Part shown: in pieces, positions 39,667 through 50,353 of the stretch
How the letters are laid out: every line of letters begins with the position of its first letter
How positions within the stretch are numbered: position 1 is the stretch's first letter
Source of the DNA: Bartonella tribocorum CIP 105476
Lineage (GTDB): Bacteria; Pseudomonadota; Alphaproteobacteria; Rhizobiales; Rhizobiaceae
Direction: 5' to 3'
DNA: 64,000 nt
Assembly: GCF_000196435.1 (NCBI RefSeq)
Contig: NC_010161.1
Span: 1,364,001-1,428,000 of the forward strand
Notes under the pieces: model-generated
Seen by the model: only the letters and a program-made list of their open reading frames with translations
Database searches by the model: none
What the model was told of the DNA's origin: nothing
Translations under genes and position numbers: made by a program

Positions 39667-41004
39667 TCATATTTTTTTAATGTTCTCTAATTGTTTTTTT
39701 GCTTTAGAAGTAAGAACAGCTCTAATGGTAATAGACCCATCATCATGCCCTTCCTGCTTTATTTCTGCAGAATTTTCATAAAACCAATCAATAAGTGACA
39801 TTTCATGAGGTTTTAAAAGATATTCAATGCTTTGCAGCTCTCCAAAAATTCGCTTTTCAATGGTTTTTAATAATTGATCGAGTCCATCTCCTTTAAGGGC
39901 TGATACTATGAGCGCAGGATTTAACCGTGTCTTTGCGCTTGTTTGTAAAACATTCAATGCTTGCTCATCTACCATATCAATCTTATTCCAAACTTCTATG
40001 ATATGCTCTGTATCATCAATATCGATATCAAGACTTGAAAGCACTTCTAAAACATCTTGGGCATGGGTGCGATGATCAAGATCTAACATATCTCTTACAT
40101 GAAGAATGAGATCCGCTTCAACCACTTCTTCAAGAGTTGCTCTAAAAGCTGCAATCAAATTCGTTGGCAAATTAGAGATAAAGCCTACAGTATCAGACAA
40201 AAGTATAGTTTTTCCATGGGGAAGAACAACTTTGCGCAAAGTCGGATCAAGCGTTGCAAATAACATATTCTTTGCTAAAACATCAGCACCGCTTAAACGG
40301 TTAAAAAGTGTTGACTTTCCTGCATTCGTATATCCTACCAGAGCCACAACAGGATAAGATGTTTTTTTTCTCTTTGCTCTATGAAGTGCACGTGTCTTAA
40401 CAACCGTTTCCAATTCGCGGCGAATACGAATAATTTTCTCTTGCAAAAGACGCCTATCTGCTTCAATTTGCGTTTCACCAGGTCCACCAAGAAAGCCACG
40501 CCCCCCCCGTTGTCTTTCCAGATGCGTCCAACTCCGCACAAGACGCCCCTTTTGATAAGACAAATGCGCCAACTCTACTTGCAAAACCCCTTCTTTTGTT
40601 CGTGCACGATCACCAAAAATTTCAAGAATCAAAGCCGTTCTATCGATAACTTTACAATTCCATAATTTTTCTAAATTGCGCTGCTGTACGGGCGTCAAAA
40701 AGTGATCTATAATCGCAAGCTCGATAGAATATTTATCGATATAATCGGCCAGCACATCTGCTTTACCTTTTCCAAAGAGAGTCGCAGGACGAGGTGTTGT
40801 AAGATTAATTGTTTCATAATTAACAACTTCTAACCTTATAGCACGCGCTAGCCCCAATGCCTCTTGAACACGAGAAGATAGAGAACATTCTCTCAAAGAG
40901 CTTTCACTTCTATTCTCTTGAAAGATCGGTATCAAAACAAGTGCACGTACCTGTTTTATAGTTTGCGAAAACACTCCTCCTAATCTCTCATTTTCATTTA
41001 TCAT
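39667..41004 (-). CDS. hflX: Ribosome-associated GTPase HflX
   Basis: HflX is a GTPase that splits stalled ribosomes under stress. The 445-residue protein has the N-terminal HflX domain (25-200, including RTKEGVLQVELAHLSYQ and the RGGRGFLGGPGETQIE loop), then the G domain: G1 GYTNAGKS (224-231), G3 DTVGF (271-275) and NKID (about 347). A C-terminal extension follows. It lies downstream of hfq, 54 bp away, the conserved hfq-hflX pair. Confidence 0.95.
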   Translation of the reverse strand: MINENERLGGVFSQTIKQVRALVLIPIFQENRSESSLRECSLSSRVQEALGLARAIRLEVVNYETINLTTPRPATLFGKGKADVLADYIDKYSIELAIIDHFLTPVQQRNLEKLWNCKVIDRTALILEIFGDRARTKEGVLQVELAHLSYQKGRLVRSWTHLERQRGGRGFLGGPGETQIEADRRLLQEKIIRIRRELETVVKTRALHRAKRKKTSYPVVALVGYTNAGKSTLFNRLSGADVLAKNMLFATLDPTLRKVVLPHGKTILLSDTVGFISNLPTNLIAAFRATLEEVVEADLILHVRDMLDLDHRTHAQDVLEVLSSLDIDIDDTEHIIEVWNKIDMVDEQALNVLQTSAKTRLNPALIVSALKGDGLDQLLKTIEKRIFGELQSIEYLLKPHEMSLIDWFYENSAEIKQEGHDDGSITIRAVLTSKAKKQLENIKKI

Positions 41005-41057
41005 AGCAATCTAAGTATTTTTAAATGGGATAAGAGGTTTATCTTAAAATAATATGT

Positions 41058-41297
41058 TTACTCAGGACTTTCTCCTTCAAACATCTGTACAGGCTGCCCA
41101 GGCATAATCGTAGAAATAGCATGCTTATAAACCAGTTGTGCATGTCCATCTCGACGCAAAAGGACACAAAAACTATCAAATGAAGTTACAATACCCGTAA
41201 GTTTAACGCCATTAACAAGAAAAATTGTAAGAGAAATTTTTTGCTTACGCACCGTATTTAAAAACACATCTTGCAGGTGTTGTGATCGCTCTGCCAT
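41058..41297 (-). CDS. hfq: RNA chaperone Hfq
   Basis: The 79-residue protein starts [19 protein letters not shown] and has Sm1 ([23 protein letters not shown]) and Sm2 with [11 protein letters not shown], so it forms the hexameric Sm ring for small-RNA/mRNA pairing. I took the ATG at 41297, with AAGGTG upstream, rather than the 41336 frame start that adds 13 unconserved residues. It is short at the C-terminus, as in other alphaproteobacteria. It heads hfq-hflX. Confidence 0.96.
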   Translation of the reverse strand: MAERSQHLQDVFLNTVRKQKISLTIFLVNGVKLTGIVTSFDSFCVLLRRDGHAQLVYKHAISTIMPGQPVQMFEGESPE

Positions 41298-41970
41298 TAT
41301 TCTTACACCTTCATCTCGGTTGCATAAAATATTCATGCATGCATATCGACTGAAAAATATTCAATTGTCAACGTAGAAGCTTCAAATTTTAGCAACAAAC
41401 AACTGAAATTAGAGAAAAAACTGCTCTTTAAAGCAATAATAAAGTTCAGCCTATGAAAACCTACCATTAAATTTAAAATTTTTCCACGTTTAATTTTTTT
41501 ATGAACTTACCGTTAAAAGACAGATTTTTATACATTTTAAACTATTATAGACACTCTGTGAGATGGTAAATTTTCTTCGTTTAGAATCAATAAAAGTAAG
41601 CGGACAACAACATTTATTATTGATCATCAATATTTAAAAAAATGCATTTACACTGCATTGTTTTTTTTACATTAATATATCATTGCCATTAAATTGTCCT
41701 TATCTCAAAAAGAATAGGTTGGCACAGCTTTTTATAAGCACAAATTGTAAACAGTATTTTTATTTTTGTTAGAATCAAATAATAAGTTGTTTTTATTATA
41801 TTTTATAACCTTTTTAAACAAAGTACAAGATACCGCGTTAACTTTATTTTGATAAGTTTTCAAAATTTTTCTCTCGGCATATTCCTTTCTAAATAATTAA
41901 CAGCTAGTATGCGGAAATTATGTGGAAGAGGACGTATCCCTTTTTCCGTCTGTAAGAGTACGAGGCGAGT
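41298..41970. other. Divergent intergenic region hfq / GPR-like gene
   Basis: About 670 bp, very AT-rich, without ORFs. It must contain the promoters for hfq (left) and for the coiled-coil gene (right); I cannot place the boxes. A purine-rich GGAAGAGGACG lies about 40 nt before the 41971 start. Confidence 0.4.
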
Positions 41971-44900
41971 ATGGCACGCAGAACCAAATTGCAAACATTT
42001 GAAGTTGAAGTTGAAGAAGCCCTCACAAAAGCAATGAACTTTGACTTCGATAACACGGCATTTGAAATGATATCATCTAATAATTCTGAAAATATCGTTA
42101 ATGTCGATGATTTGATTCAAAAAATTGCAATGGCAGAAGAAGAGTTTTTTTCTGAAAACGGTACTTCAACTTTTGTCTCTAATATTCATGATGATGCAGT
42201 TATTGACAAATCTGTTGTTGGACAGCTTTTTGCTCCAAAACCTTCACCTGATATTTCAGGGGGAACGGTTCACAATACATTGCTGTCAACAAAACCTCTT
42301 CCTGCAAATGATGATATAACAACGCCTGTAAATTTTGGACTCTTAAAGCAACGTTCTTCCTCTCGAATCTACTGGTATACAACAGCGCTTAGTGCTTTAT
42401 GGGCTACAGGGGGGGCTTTTATTGCGCATAAGCTCGCCCCTACCGGACTGAGCTCTTTATCCAATATCAGCACTTTTGTGACATCCCCAACAGGGCTTGC
42501 TGTAGCAGCCGGAACAGCAATTCCTATCCTTATATCTTGGGGTGTTGCCCAATTAACAAAACGTTCAAACGAATTGCATAATATAGCCATTCTTATGACA
42601 AATGCTGCGCAACGTCTTAGTGAACCGCAACAATTATCTGAAAAACAAGCTATTGCTATAGGACAAACCATTCGTGAAGAAGTAGCAGCAATGAACGAAG
42701 GTATTGAACGAACGCTTGGACGTGCTGTTGAACTTGAAGCAATCATACAAGGTGAAGTTCACAATCTAGAACAAGCCTATGCTGAGAATGAATCACGCAT
42801 TCATACACTGATCAAAGAATTGAGTAATGAACGCATAGCTATTTTGAATCATGCCGATCGCGTACAATCAACAATAAAGGGAACCCAAGAACAACTGAGC
42901 GATGAATTTGGCTTGGTTACCTCTAAAATTGTAACCAATGTTGAAAAACTTGCACAAACCCTTTCTCAAACTTTACAAAAACAAGGTGAAGACCTTGTTG
43001 AAAAACTTTCCTATGCCGGTGATGGTGTAACAAATCAGCTTGTTGAAAAATTTAACAAAACAACAACACAAATTCAGCAGAAAAACACAGAATTTTTCAA
43101 TGAATTAGAAAAAAACTTTGATGGTTTTGCAAAACAATTTGATCATAATGAGAAACAAATAGAAAAAGCCTTTAATGAAACAGCCGTAAAAGCGGAAATG
43201 CATGTTGCTAAAATTGCAACACATATACAAGCCGCAACAGATCAAACTTTGCACGCTGTCGATGAAAAGTTTAAAGCCTTAGATAAAGCTCTTATTGATC
43301 GCAATAATCAATCCCTACAGAATTTTGATGAAAAAATCTTAAAGCTCGACGACCAAGCCCATAAGCTCTCTTCTCAATTTGATAACGTAACCTCGCAAGC
43401 AATTGGAGCCTTTGAACAACGTTTGGCAACGGTTGATCTTTCTCTTAAAGAACACAGTAACTCTATCATTGATTCCTTTATAGAACGCAGTCAGGCTTTA
43501 GAGGATAATGCTGAAAAACTTGGTAACTTCTTGGAAGCTCATGTCTTGAAAATAAATGAGAACCTCCAAGAAAAAACAGCAGACATTACCCATGCGTTTA
43601 CAAATGGGCGTGAAGCTATTCTGTCTGCAATTGATAAAAGTAAAGAAAGTCTGAGAGAAGAAATTCAACATGTCGACAATGCCATTGTTGATATCATACA
43701 GGAACGTTCACAAGATTTTAAATTGCAACTTTCTGATCAACGCGCTCTCATGGCAGACATGCTTGATAACGAGAAGAATAAAATCGCTGATACATTAAGA
43801 AATCAGATTGATGTCTTAGCCCAAAATACTTCTCATATCGAAAAAGTTTTGACTGACAATGCTCAAATCGTTGACAAAAAAGCTGAAAATCATATTGCAA
43901 ATATCATTCAATGTACTGACAAGCTACAAGAAGTCATTGTGCAAAGCTGCAATACAACGCAAGATGCTTTAGAGGCCCAAGCGAGAAATATTGATATCCG
44001 TGCCGATGCTCTGCGTGACTCTTTAGCAATTAATAGTTTTTCTCTCAACGAAGTTCTTGCTGATCAAGCACGTACACTCGAACAACGCATGGAAACAATC
44101 CATAATCTCATCGCCAAAAGTGATATACGTGTCGATGTTGCATTGAAACAACAAATAGATTTAGTTGAGAGCGCAATTGCCGCCAATAATAAAAACATTA
44201 CTGAAACGGTTCAAGATCATATCAAAAACCTTGAAAGCCATGCCGAAATTTTAAAAAATACTCTTTCTCAATCGAGTGGTGTTTTCTTTGAAACCCTTGA
44301 AACACGGATGGAATCATTCGATACAAATTTAGAAGATCGTGCACACAAAATTGTTGAACGGACAACAACACTAGAGGAAACATTATCTGAAAAATTTGGT
44401 CAAGTCTGTGAAGCCATTGATATGCAAACATCTGTTATTGAGGAACGTTCTGACACGTTAAAAGCGTCTCTCATGCTTAATAATGAGCAAAGTCAGATAA
44501 TTCAACAAGCATTGGAAAGCAGTGTTGACAATATGCGTGTTAGCTTAGAAGATTCTGTTAATACAGTCACAGATAACCTGCATAATAAGATTATAAAAGC
44601 TTCTGATATTCTTTCTTCTACAACTGAACAAATTCTCTCATCTGTTACGGATGTTACCGCACAAGCTGAAAATATTCTCTCAGAGTCAGGCAATCGCATT
44701 GTATCAAACGTTAAAAAAACAGTTTATGATACCAGTGAAAAAGTTCTGTCCGTTTTATCTGAACAAACAGCGCATACTGTCGAAGCTTTCGCAACAGCCA
44801 GTCATAATGCACAAGCATTATTGAATGAAACAGTTCACACATCAACAACAGCAATAGAGCAAATCCTTAATGAGCGTTGTGATGTTCTTCATCACTCTAT

Positions 44901-46530
44901 GCAAAACCTTAAAAACAATTTAGGATACCAGCTTTCTGATGTAACAAGTCGTCTGGAAGATGCAAAGAATCAGACAGCAACACAAATTTCAGAACATGTT
45001 GGAAAAATAACAGAGCTGACAAATCACTTAAATCAAGCAGCGCAAAATACAACAGAATCTATTGATTCTTTAACGCAGCATATTGGTGAACAACTCTCTC
45101 TCTCCACGCAAAATGCTGAACAAAGAATTTATGCACATAATGAATCTTTAGTGAATAGCTTGAACAAAGCAAACTCTGAAACACTTCAAACAGTAACGGT
45201 TATAAAGGAAGAGCTTGTTAATAATGTCTCATCCATCTTAAAGCAATTGAATCAATCAATTTACAACTTCCAAGAAAATAGTCATGTTGTATTATCGGCG
45301 GTTCAAAATATTGATGGTCAGTTTAATGAAACTGCGAATAATTTTTTCCGCAATACGAATCAAGTAGCAGAGTGTTTATCTGCCTCCAATCAAGCACTCA
45401 ATAATAATGTTGAAATTCTGCAAGGGCTCTCGAAAAGTACCTTTGAACAAATTAATCATATAACAAGCAATTTTGGTGAACATGCAAGAACACTTTCCCA
45501 AACTATTCAGGTTCTTGAACAGTCTGAAAATTCACTAAGTTCAACACTTGAAGAAAAACATAATACGCTTTCTCTATTAAGCGATGCTCTTGTTTCAAAG
45601 TCTCATGAAATTAATCAAATGATTGAGCATTATGAAAAAATCTTCAACTTAGCCCTTGAACGCTCTGATAAGAATGCGCGTAACGCCACAGATTCATTCC
45701 AACAATCCCTTAATAGACTCATTAGTGAAGCGTCAACACGTTTTTCAGGAGCAGCAGAAGATATACGTCGCTCCGCGGATGAAGTTCGTTTAGAGCTTTC
45801 AAAGATTAATAACGATATTCATGAAAATGCTAAAAAGCTTCCAGAAAAAACAAAAGAAACAACACAAACAATTCGTACGGCTTTGAATGAACAAATTACA
45901 GCACTAAAGGATCTTGTCAGTGTTATACAAAATGATCAAAAGGGCACAACACAACAGTTAACATCAGCATTTCCTCCATCATCAATGCTTAATAAGAGAA
46001 GTGAGAATTCCTCTGAGTCCATTAAAAAAATCATACCCCCTAGACCTGTTTTGCAACAAAATCAAAGCAAAAAAAGCCCCAGAAAATGGGTGTCAAATCT
46101 CTTAGAAAGAGCTTCACGTGAAGAGCCATTTTATGATGAACCCCTCAATGAGGCTATTTCAACATCCGTGCAAACAAAACCACGTCCTGCAAACAGTTCT
46201 CTTAACGCATTAGCATCGGGTATAGTGCAAGCTATTAATCACAATGCCATTGTTGAGCTATGGGACCATTATCAACGTGGACAAAAAAACATCATAACAG
46301 AACGCCTTTATACCTTGAATGGAAAAACAATATTTGAAATGATTAAGAGAAAATATATGAGTGATTTTGAATTTAAACATTCAGTGAATCAATATGTTTC
46401 AGATTTTGAAAAGCTCTTACGTGATATATCGCGCAGTTCTGGTTCTTCTAACTCAGTTCGCAAATACCTGATATCAGATACAGGGAAAGTTTATACCATG
46501 CTTGCTCATGCAAGTGGACGAATCCAATAG
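41971..46530 (+). CDS. Giant coiled-coil membrane protein resembling polar growth ring protein GPR/RgsE
   Basis: The 1519-residue protein has a cytoplasmic N-terminus (1-130, low complexity), two TM segments (about 133-153 and 174-194), then a long alpha-helical coiled coil (200-1380) of apolipoprotein/kinesin-like heptads (repeated ...LEEKADNL, HADRVQSTIKG-type segments). A conserved-looking C-terminal domain follows (about 1415-1519) with NHNAIVELWDHYQRG and FEKLLRDISRSSG. This is the design of the Agrobacterium GPR (growth pole ring) and Sinorhizobium RgsE proteins, needed for unipolar growth in Rhizobiales; the Bartonella version would be shorter. It is monocistronic between hfq and maeB, with an obvious terminator after it. 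Assignment rests on architecture, not on a search. Confidence 0.7.
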   Translation: MARRTKLQTFEVEVEEALTKAMNFDFDNTAFEMISSNNSENIVNVDDLIQKIAMAEEEFFSENGTSTFVSNIHDDAVIDKSVVGQLFAPKPSPDISGGTVHNTLLSTKPLPANDDITTPVNFGLLKQRSSSRIYWYTTALSALWATGGAFIAHKLAPTGLSSLSNISTFVTSPTGLAVAAGTAIPILISWGVAQLTKRSNELHNIAILMTNAAQRLSEPQQLSEKQAIAIGQTIREEVAAMNEGIERTLGRAVELEAIIQGEVHNLEQAYAENESRIHTLIKELSNERIAILNHADRVQSTIKGTQEQLSDEFGLVTSKIVTNVEKLAQTLSQTLQKQGEDLVEKLSYAGDGVTNQLVEKFNKTTTQIQQKNTEFFNELEKNFDGFAKQFDHNEKQIEKAFNETAVKAEMHVAKIATHIQAATDQTLHAVDEKFKALDKALIDRNNQSLQNFDEKILKLDDQAHKLSSQFDNVTSQAIGAFEQRLATVDLSLKEHSNSIIDSFIERSQALEDNAEKLGNFLEAHVLKINENLQEKTADITHAFTNGREAILSAIDKSKESLREEIQHVDNAIVDIIQERSQDFKLQLSDQRALMADMLDNEKNKIADTLRNQIDVLAQNTSHIEKVLTDNAQIVDKKAENHIANIIQCTDKLQEVIVQSCNTTQDALEAQARNIDIRADALRDSLAINSFSLNEVLADQARTLEQRMETIHNLIAKSDIRVDVALKQQIDLVESAIAANNKNITETVQDHIKNLESHAEILKNTLSQSSGVFFETLETRMESFDTNLEDRAHKIVERTTTLEETLSEKFGQVCEAIDMQTSVIEERSDTLKASLMLNNEQSQIIQQALESSVDNMRVSLEDSVNTVTDNLHNKIIKASDILSSTTEQILSSVTDVTAQAENILSESGNRIVSNVKKTVYDTSEKVLSVLSEQTAHTVEAFATASHNAQALLNETVHTSTTAIEQILNERCDVLHHSMQNLKNNLGYQLSDVTSRLEDAKNQTATQISEHVGKITELTNHLNQAAQNTTESIDSLTQHIGEQLSLSTQNAEQRIYAHNESLVNSLNKANSETLQTVTVIKEELVNNVSSILKQLNQSIYNFQENSHVVLSAVQNIDGQFNETANNFFRNTNQVAECLSASNQALNNNVEILQGLSKSTFEQINHITSNFGEHARTLSQTIQVLEQSENSLSSTLEEKHNTLSLLSDALVSKSHEINQMIEHYEKIFNLALERSDKNARNATDSFQQSLNRLISEASTRFSGAAEDIRRSADEVRLELSKINNDIHENAKKLPEKTKETTQTIRTALNEQITALKDLVSVIQNDQKGTTQQLTSAFPPSSMLNKRSENSSESIKKIIPPRPVLQQNQSKKSPRKWVSNLLERASREEPFYDEPLNEAISTSVQTKPRPANSSLNALASGIVQAINHNAIVELWDHYQRGQKNIITERLYTLNGKTIFEMIKRKYMSDFEFKHSVNQYVSDFEKLLRDISRSSGSSNSVRKYLISDTGKVYTMLAHASGRIQ

Positions 46531-46537
46531 ACAATAA

Positions 46538-46568
46538 AAAAAGTGGAGAAAATATTTTTCCACTTTTT
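46538..46568. terminator. Rho-independent-type terminator after the coiled-coil gene
   Basis: A 10-bp stem AAAAAGTGGA / TCCACTTTTT with an 11-nt loop, followed by CTTTTT, lies 8 bp after the stop at 46530. Confidence 0.85.
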
Positions 46569-47550
46569 CTTTTTCCAGTTTTCTTAATGACTCATCTAGA
46601 GTGCTTTGCTATAAACTGGAGCCTTGGACTTCAAAGACTGATAATTGACATGAGATTTTTTGATATCCTCAGTGATAACCCTAAAGAAGCATATTTTATT
46701 ATCTTCTCTTAATCCCTTTATTTTTCATAGTTTCATAAAGGTATAAAACTGATAATATTATTTTCTATTCCTCAATGTTTCTTCACGCGTTTGTATTAAA
46801 ATAGCTCATCAGAAACATTTCTATTCCTTTTTTAAGGTTTTTTTATTCATATATTTTTCTTACTTGAAATATGTAAGCCAACATTTTTTATATGAGGTAA
46901 ATTTGAAATGAATGAACCATATTGTATTAAAATTTTTCACTCGACATAGCGGAATATATGAATTTCATGTATAAAATGCGTAATGACAACTGTCTCGGAT
47001 ATATCTTTCGTTTATTAAGACACAAATTTGTCAGTATATTTAAAAATATATAGCCCGTATTATTAAGCGTTCAGTTGAACAATTAACAAAACAACTTCCA
47101 TTTTTAAAGTTTCAGTTTCTTTTTTAATAATTTCACAAACAATTTATAAATTTCAAATTGTTATTTAAAATTTCTTCTACTTTCCTATAGAAATTTAAAT
47201 AAAGAAGCTGAAGTTAATAGAAAAAACTCTTCTTTTCTTTCCTTAATTTGTAAGCATTGCAAAAAAAATAATGGCTTGGTAATGTAATCATTAGTAAATA
47301 TTTTATTTGTTTGTAGATTAATCAATTTTTACGCGTTTTATTAAGGATAAGAAAAACAAATGTGCTGCTATCAATGAAATTTATTCATGCGCACAAACGA
47401 AAAGAAACATTAAACTGGTTTTACGATCTAGCGGAATTTGCTCATGCTCATGCATTTTGATATTCAGAGAAATGAGGATCTATTAGTGGACAAAACCTTA
47501 TTGTAGATGGAACACTCATATAAACATACACTAACTTGGATATCATAAAA
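46569..47550. other. AT-rich intergenic stretch before maeB
   Basis: About 980 bp without a supportable ORF or RNA. It must include the maeB promoter. Nothing else recognised. Confidence 0.5.
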
Positions 47551-49869
47551 ATGTCTAGAGAACGAAATAATGATTTCAGTTCACCAATAGCTGAACTTGA
47601 CAGTGCTGCACTTTTTTATCACCAACATCCAAAACCTGGAAAATTGGAAATACAAGCAACAAAACCTCTTGATAATCAACGTGATTTAGCTCTTGCGTAT
47701 TCCCCAGGCGTTGCAGCGCCATGTCTTGCAATCCATGAAGATCCCAATCTTGCTGCTCAATATACATCTCGTTCTAATTTAGTTGCTGTTATATCAAATG
47801 GAACAGCTGTTCTTGGTTTAGGGAATATTGGTCCACTCGCTTCAAAGCCCGTTATGGAAGGCAAAGCCGTTTTATTCAAGAAATTTGCGAATATTGATGT
47901 TTTTGATATTGAAATTGATGCATCCGATATAGAGCAAATGGTACAAACGGTATCGAGCCTAGAACCTACATTTGGTGGTATTAATCTTGAAGATATTAAG
48001 GCTCCTGAATGTTTTGAAATCGAAGAAAAGCTGCGCGCTAAAATGAATATTCCAGTTTTTCATGATGACCAACATGGAACGGCCATTATTGTTTCAGCGG
48101 CTGTATTAAATGCCTTAAATCTTTCAGGAAAAAAAATTGAAAATGCCAAAATAGTTACCTCAGGTGCAGGCGCTGCCGCCCTAGCTTGTCTTAATCTTTT
48201 GGTCCGTCTTGGAGCAAAAGTTGAAAATATTTGGCTTAGTGACTTAGAGGGTGTTGTTTATGAAGGTCGCAAAACCCTTATGGATCGTTGGAAAGTCAAT
48301 TATGCACAAAAAACTGACGCACGAACTTTATCTGATATTATTGATAATGCAGATATTTTTCTAGGACTCTCTGCGGGTGGTGTTTTAAAGCCTGAATATC
48401 TTAAAAAAATGGCTCAAAATCCATTAATTTTAGCGCTGGCTAATCCAGTACCAGAAATTATGCCTGAAAAAGCACACTCTATACGGCCCGATGCAATGAT
48501 CTGTACAGGGCGCTCTGATTATCCCAATCAGGTTAATAATGTCCTTTGTTTTCCCTATATCTTCCGTGGTGCATTGGATGTAGGTGCTACTGCAATTAAT
48601 GAAGAAATGAAAATGGCTGCTGTTCATGCAATTGCTGCTCTTGCTCGTGAAGAAACTTCAGATGTTGTAGCACGTGCATACTCAAAAGAACCACCTAATT
48701 TTGGACCAGACTATCTAATCCCCTCTCCTTTTGATCCACGTTTAATATTACGTATTGCTCCCGCTGTTGCTAAAGCAGCAATGGCAACAGGTGTCGCACT
48801 CCGTCCCATTGAAGATATGGAAGCCTACTATGATATCCTCAATCGATTTGTCTTTCTTTCTGGACTAACAATGAAGCCTGTTTTTGCTGCAGCAAAAACA
48901 TCAAAACGTAAACGTGTTATCTATGCCAATGGTGAAGATGAACGCGTCCTTCGTGCAGCGCAAGTTGTCATTGAAGAACAAACAGCAACACCTCTTCTTA
49001 TCGGTCGTCCACACGTCATAGAAGCAAGATTAAAACGCTTTGGTTTGAGAATTCGCCCTAATATAGATTTTGAATTAACAAACCCTGAAGATGATCCTCG
49101 TTTTCGTGATTACGTTAATTTATTTTTTCATTATACAGGAAGACGTGGCGTTACGCCTGAAATGGCAAAAACAATAGTGAGAACATCAACAACGGCTATT
49201 GCGGCCCTTGCCGTCATGCGTGAAGAAGCAGATGCGATGATTTGCGGCTTAGAAGGACGTTTTGAACGTCAACTTGAATTGATTGAACAAATTATCGGAC
49301 TTGACCCTCATGTTCACCGTTTTTCTGCTATGAGTTTGCTTATCTCTCAACAACGGACTCTTTTTCTCACGGATACTTACGTCAATGAAAATCCTTCTGC
49401 AGAAGAAATCGCTGAAATGACCGTATTGGCCGCTCAAGAAGTTGAAGCATTTGGAATAACACCTAAAGCAGCCTTATTATCACACTCAAACTTTGGTTCT
49501 AAAAACACAGAAAGTGCGCGTAAAATGCGACGTGCAACAGAAATTCTTGCCAAATTACACCCTCATTTAGAAGCAGATGGTGAAATGCATGGTGATGCTG
49601 CCCTTTCCAAAGTTTTTCGTGATCGTGTTTTTCCTGATTCTCGTCTCAAAAGTGAAGCGAATTTGCTTGTCTTTCCAACACTTGATTCAGCCAACATCAC
49701 GCTCAACACTGTTAAAAGCCTTACAAATGCACTCCATGTTGGTCCTATTTTAATAGGGGCAGCACGTCCCGCCCATATACTAACGCCTTCAGTAACATCA
49801 CGCGGCGTTGTTAATATAACAGCTCTTGCCGTCCTTGCTGCAAATAGGAAAAATAGTCTCGTAAAATAA
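47551..49869 (+). CDS. maeB: NADP-dependent malic enzyme fused to a phosphotransacetylase-like domain
   Basis: MaeB oxidatively decarboxylates malate to pyruvate with NADP. The 772-residue protein has the malic-enzyme part (about 1-425), with YSPGVAAPC, the catalytic-site region, [12 protein letters not shown] and the NADP-binding [15 protein letters not shown]. The C-terminal PTA-like domain (about 430-772) lacks clear catalytic proof and is regulatory in characterised homologues. This is the usual alphaproteobacterial/enterobacterial MaeB form. I chose ATG 47551 over a TTG at 47536. Confidence 0.95.
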   Translation: MSRERNNDFSSPIAELDSAALFYHQHPKPGKLEIQATKPLDNQRDLALAYSPGVAAPCLAIHEDPNLAAQYTSRSNLVAVISNGTAVLGLGNIGPLASKPVMEGKAVLFKKFANIDVFDIEIDASDIEQMVQTVSSLEPTFGGINLEDIKAPECFEIEEKLRAKMNIPVFHDDQHGTAIIVSAAVLNALNLSGKKIENAKIVTSGAGAAALACLNLLVRLGAKVENIWLSDLEGVVYEGRKTLMDRWKVNYAQKTDARTLSDIIDNADIFLGLSAGGVLKPEYLKKMAQNPLILALANPVPEIMPEKAHSIRPDAMICTGRSDYPNQVNNVLCFPYIFRGALDVGATAINEEMKMAAVHAIAALAREETSDVVARAYSKEPPNFGPDYLIPSPFDPRLILRIAPAVAKAAMATGVALRPIEDMEAYYDILNRFVFLSGLTMKPVFAAAKTSKRKRVIYANGEDERVLRAAQVVIEEQTATPLLIGRPHVIEARLKRFGLRIRPNIDFELTNPEDDPRFRDYVNLFFHYTGRRGVTPEMAKTIVRTSTTAIAALAVMREEADAMICGLEGRFERQLELIEQIIGLDPHVHRFSAMSLLISQQRTLFLTDTYVNENPSAEEIAEMTVLAAQEVEAFGITPKAALLSHSNFGSKNTESARKMRRATEILAKLHPHLEADGEMHGDAALSKVFRDRVFPDSRLKSEANLLVFPTLDSANITLNTVKSLTNALHVGPILIGAARPAHILTPSVTSRGVVNITALAVLAANRKNSLVK

Positions 49870-50058
49870 ATGTACAATAAAACTTCAAAGTTTTTTAAAT
49901 ATTGAGATATAGTATTTCACGTACTGTAAAGTTCTTTTTTCTATAGATAAAGACAGTTATATTCTGGATTAAAACTTTTTTTTAAAGAGAAAAAAGGCTA
50001 GAAGAATGATATTAAATGTATTTTGAATTTACTAACTCTATAATAAGGAATCCATACA

Positions 50059-50343
50059 TTGCCTTCCACGTTTGATAAAGTTGCTGATATTATTGCAGAA
50101 ATTAGTGAAATTGATCGTAGTACAATCACACCTGAAAGTCATACAATTGATGATTTGGGAATCGATAGTCTTGATTTTCTTGATATTGTTTTCGCTATTG
50201 ATAAAGCCTTCGGAATAAAAGTGCCCCTAGAACAATGGACGCAAGAAGTCAATGAAGGTACAGTGACTACGGAAGAATACTTTGTTCTTAAAAACCTCTG
50301 TGCAAAAATTGATGATCTCGTTGCCTTAAAACAGGCGGAGTAA
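50059..50343 (+). CDS. acpXL: Acyl carrier protein AcpXL
   Basis: The 94-residue carrier holds the 27-hydroxyoctacosanoate chain used for lipid A. It has the phosphopantetheine site in GIDSLDFLD (Ser37), the AcpXL-typical SHTIDDL before it, and the acidic helix after it. The start is TTG at 50059, with AAGGAAT about 8 nt upstream. It is the first gene of acpXL-fabF2XL-fabF1XL-adhXL-lpxXL. Confidence 0.93.
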   Translation: MPSTFDKVADIIAEISEIDRSTITPESHTIDDLGIDSLDFLDIVFAIDKAFGIKVPLEQWTQEVNEGTVTTEEYFVLKNLCAKIDDLVALKQAE

Positions 50344-50353
50344 TTTTTTTACT

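Noticed and set aside
40501..40508. Run of eight C's in hflX as a phase-variation switch
   Set aside because: It encodes conserved glycines of the HflX RGGRGFLGG loop, and similar runs occur in merR; HflX is a housekeeping protein.
42369..42746. 125-codon minus-strand frame within the giant coiled-coil gene
   Set aside because: Shadow frame; codon pattern and conservation belong to the plus-strand gene.
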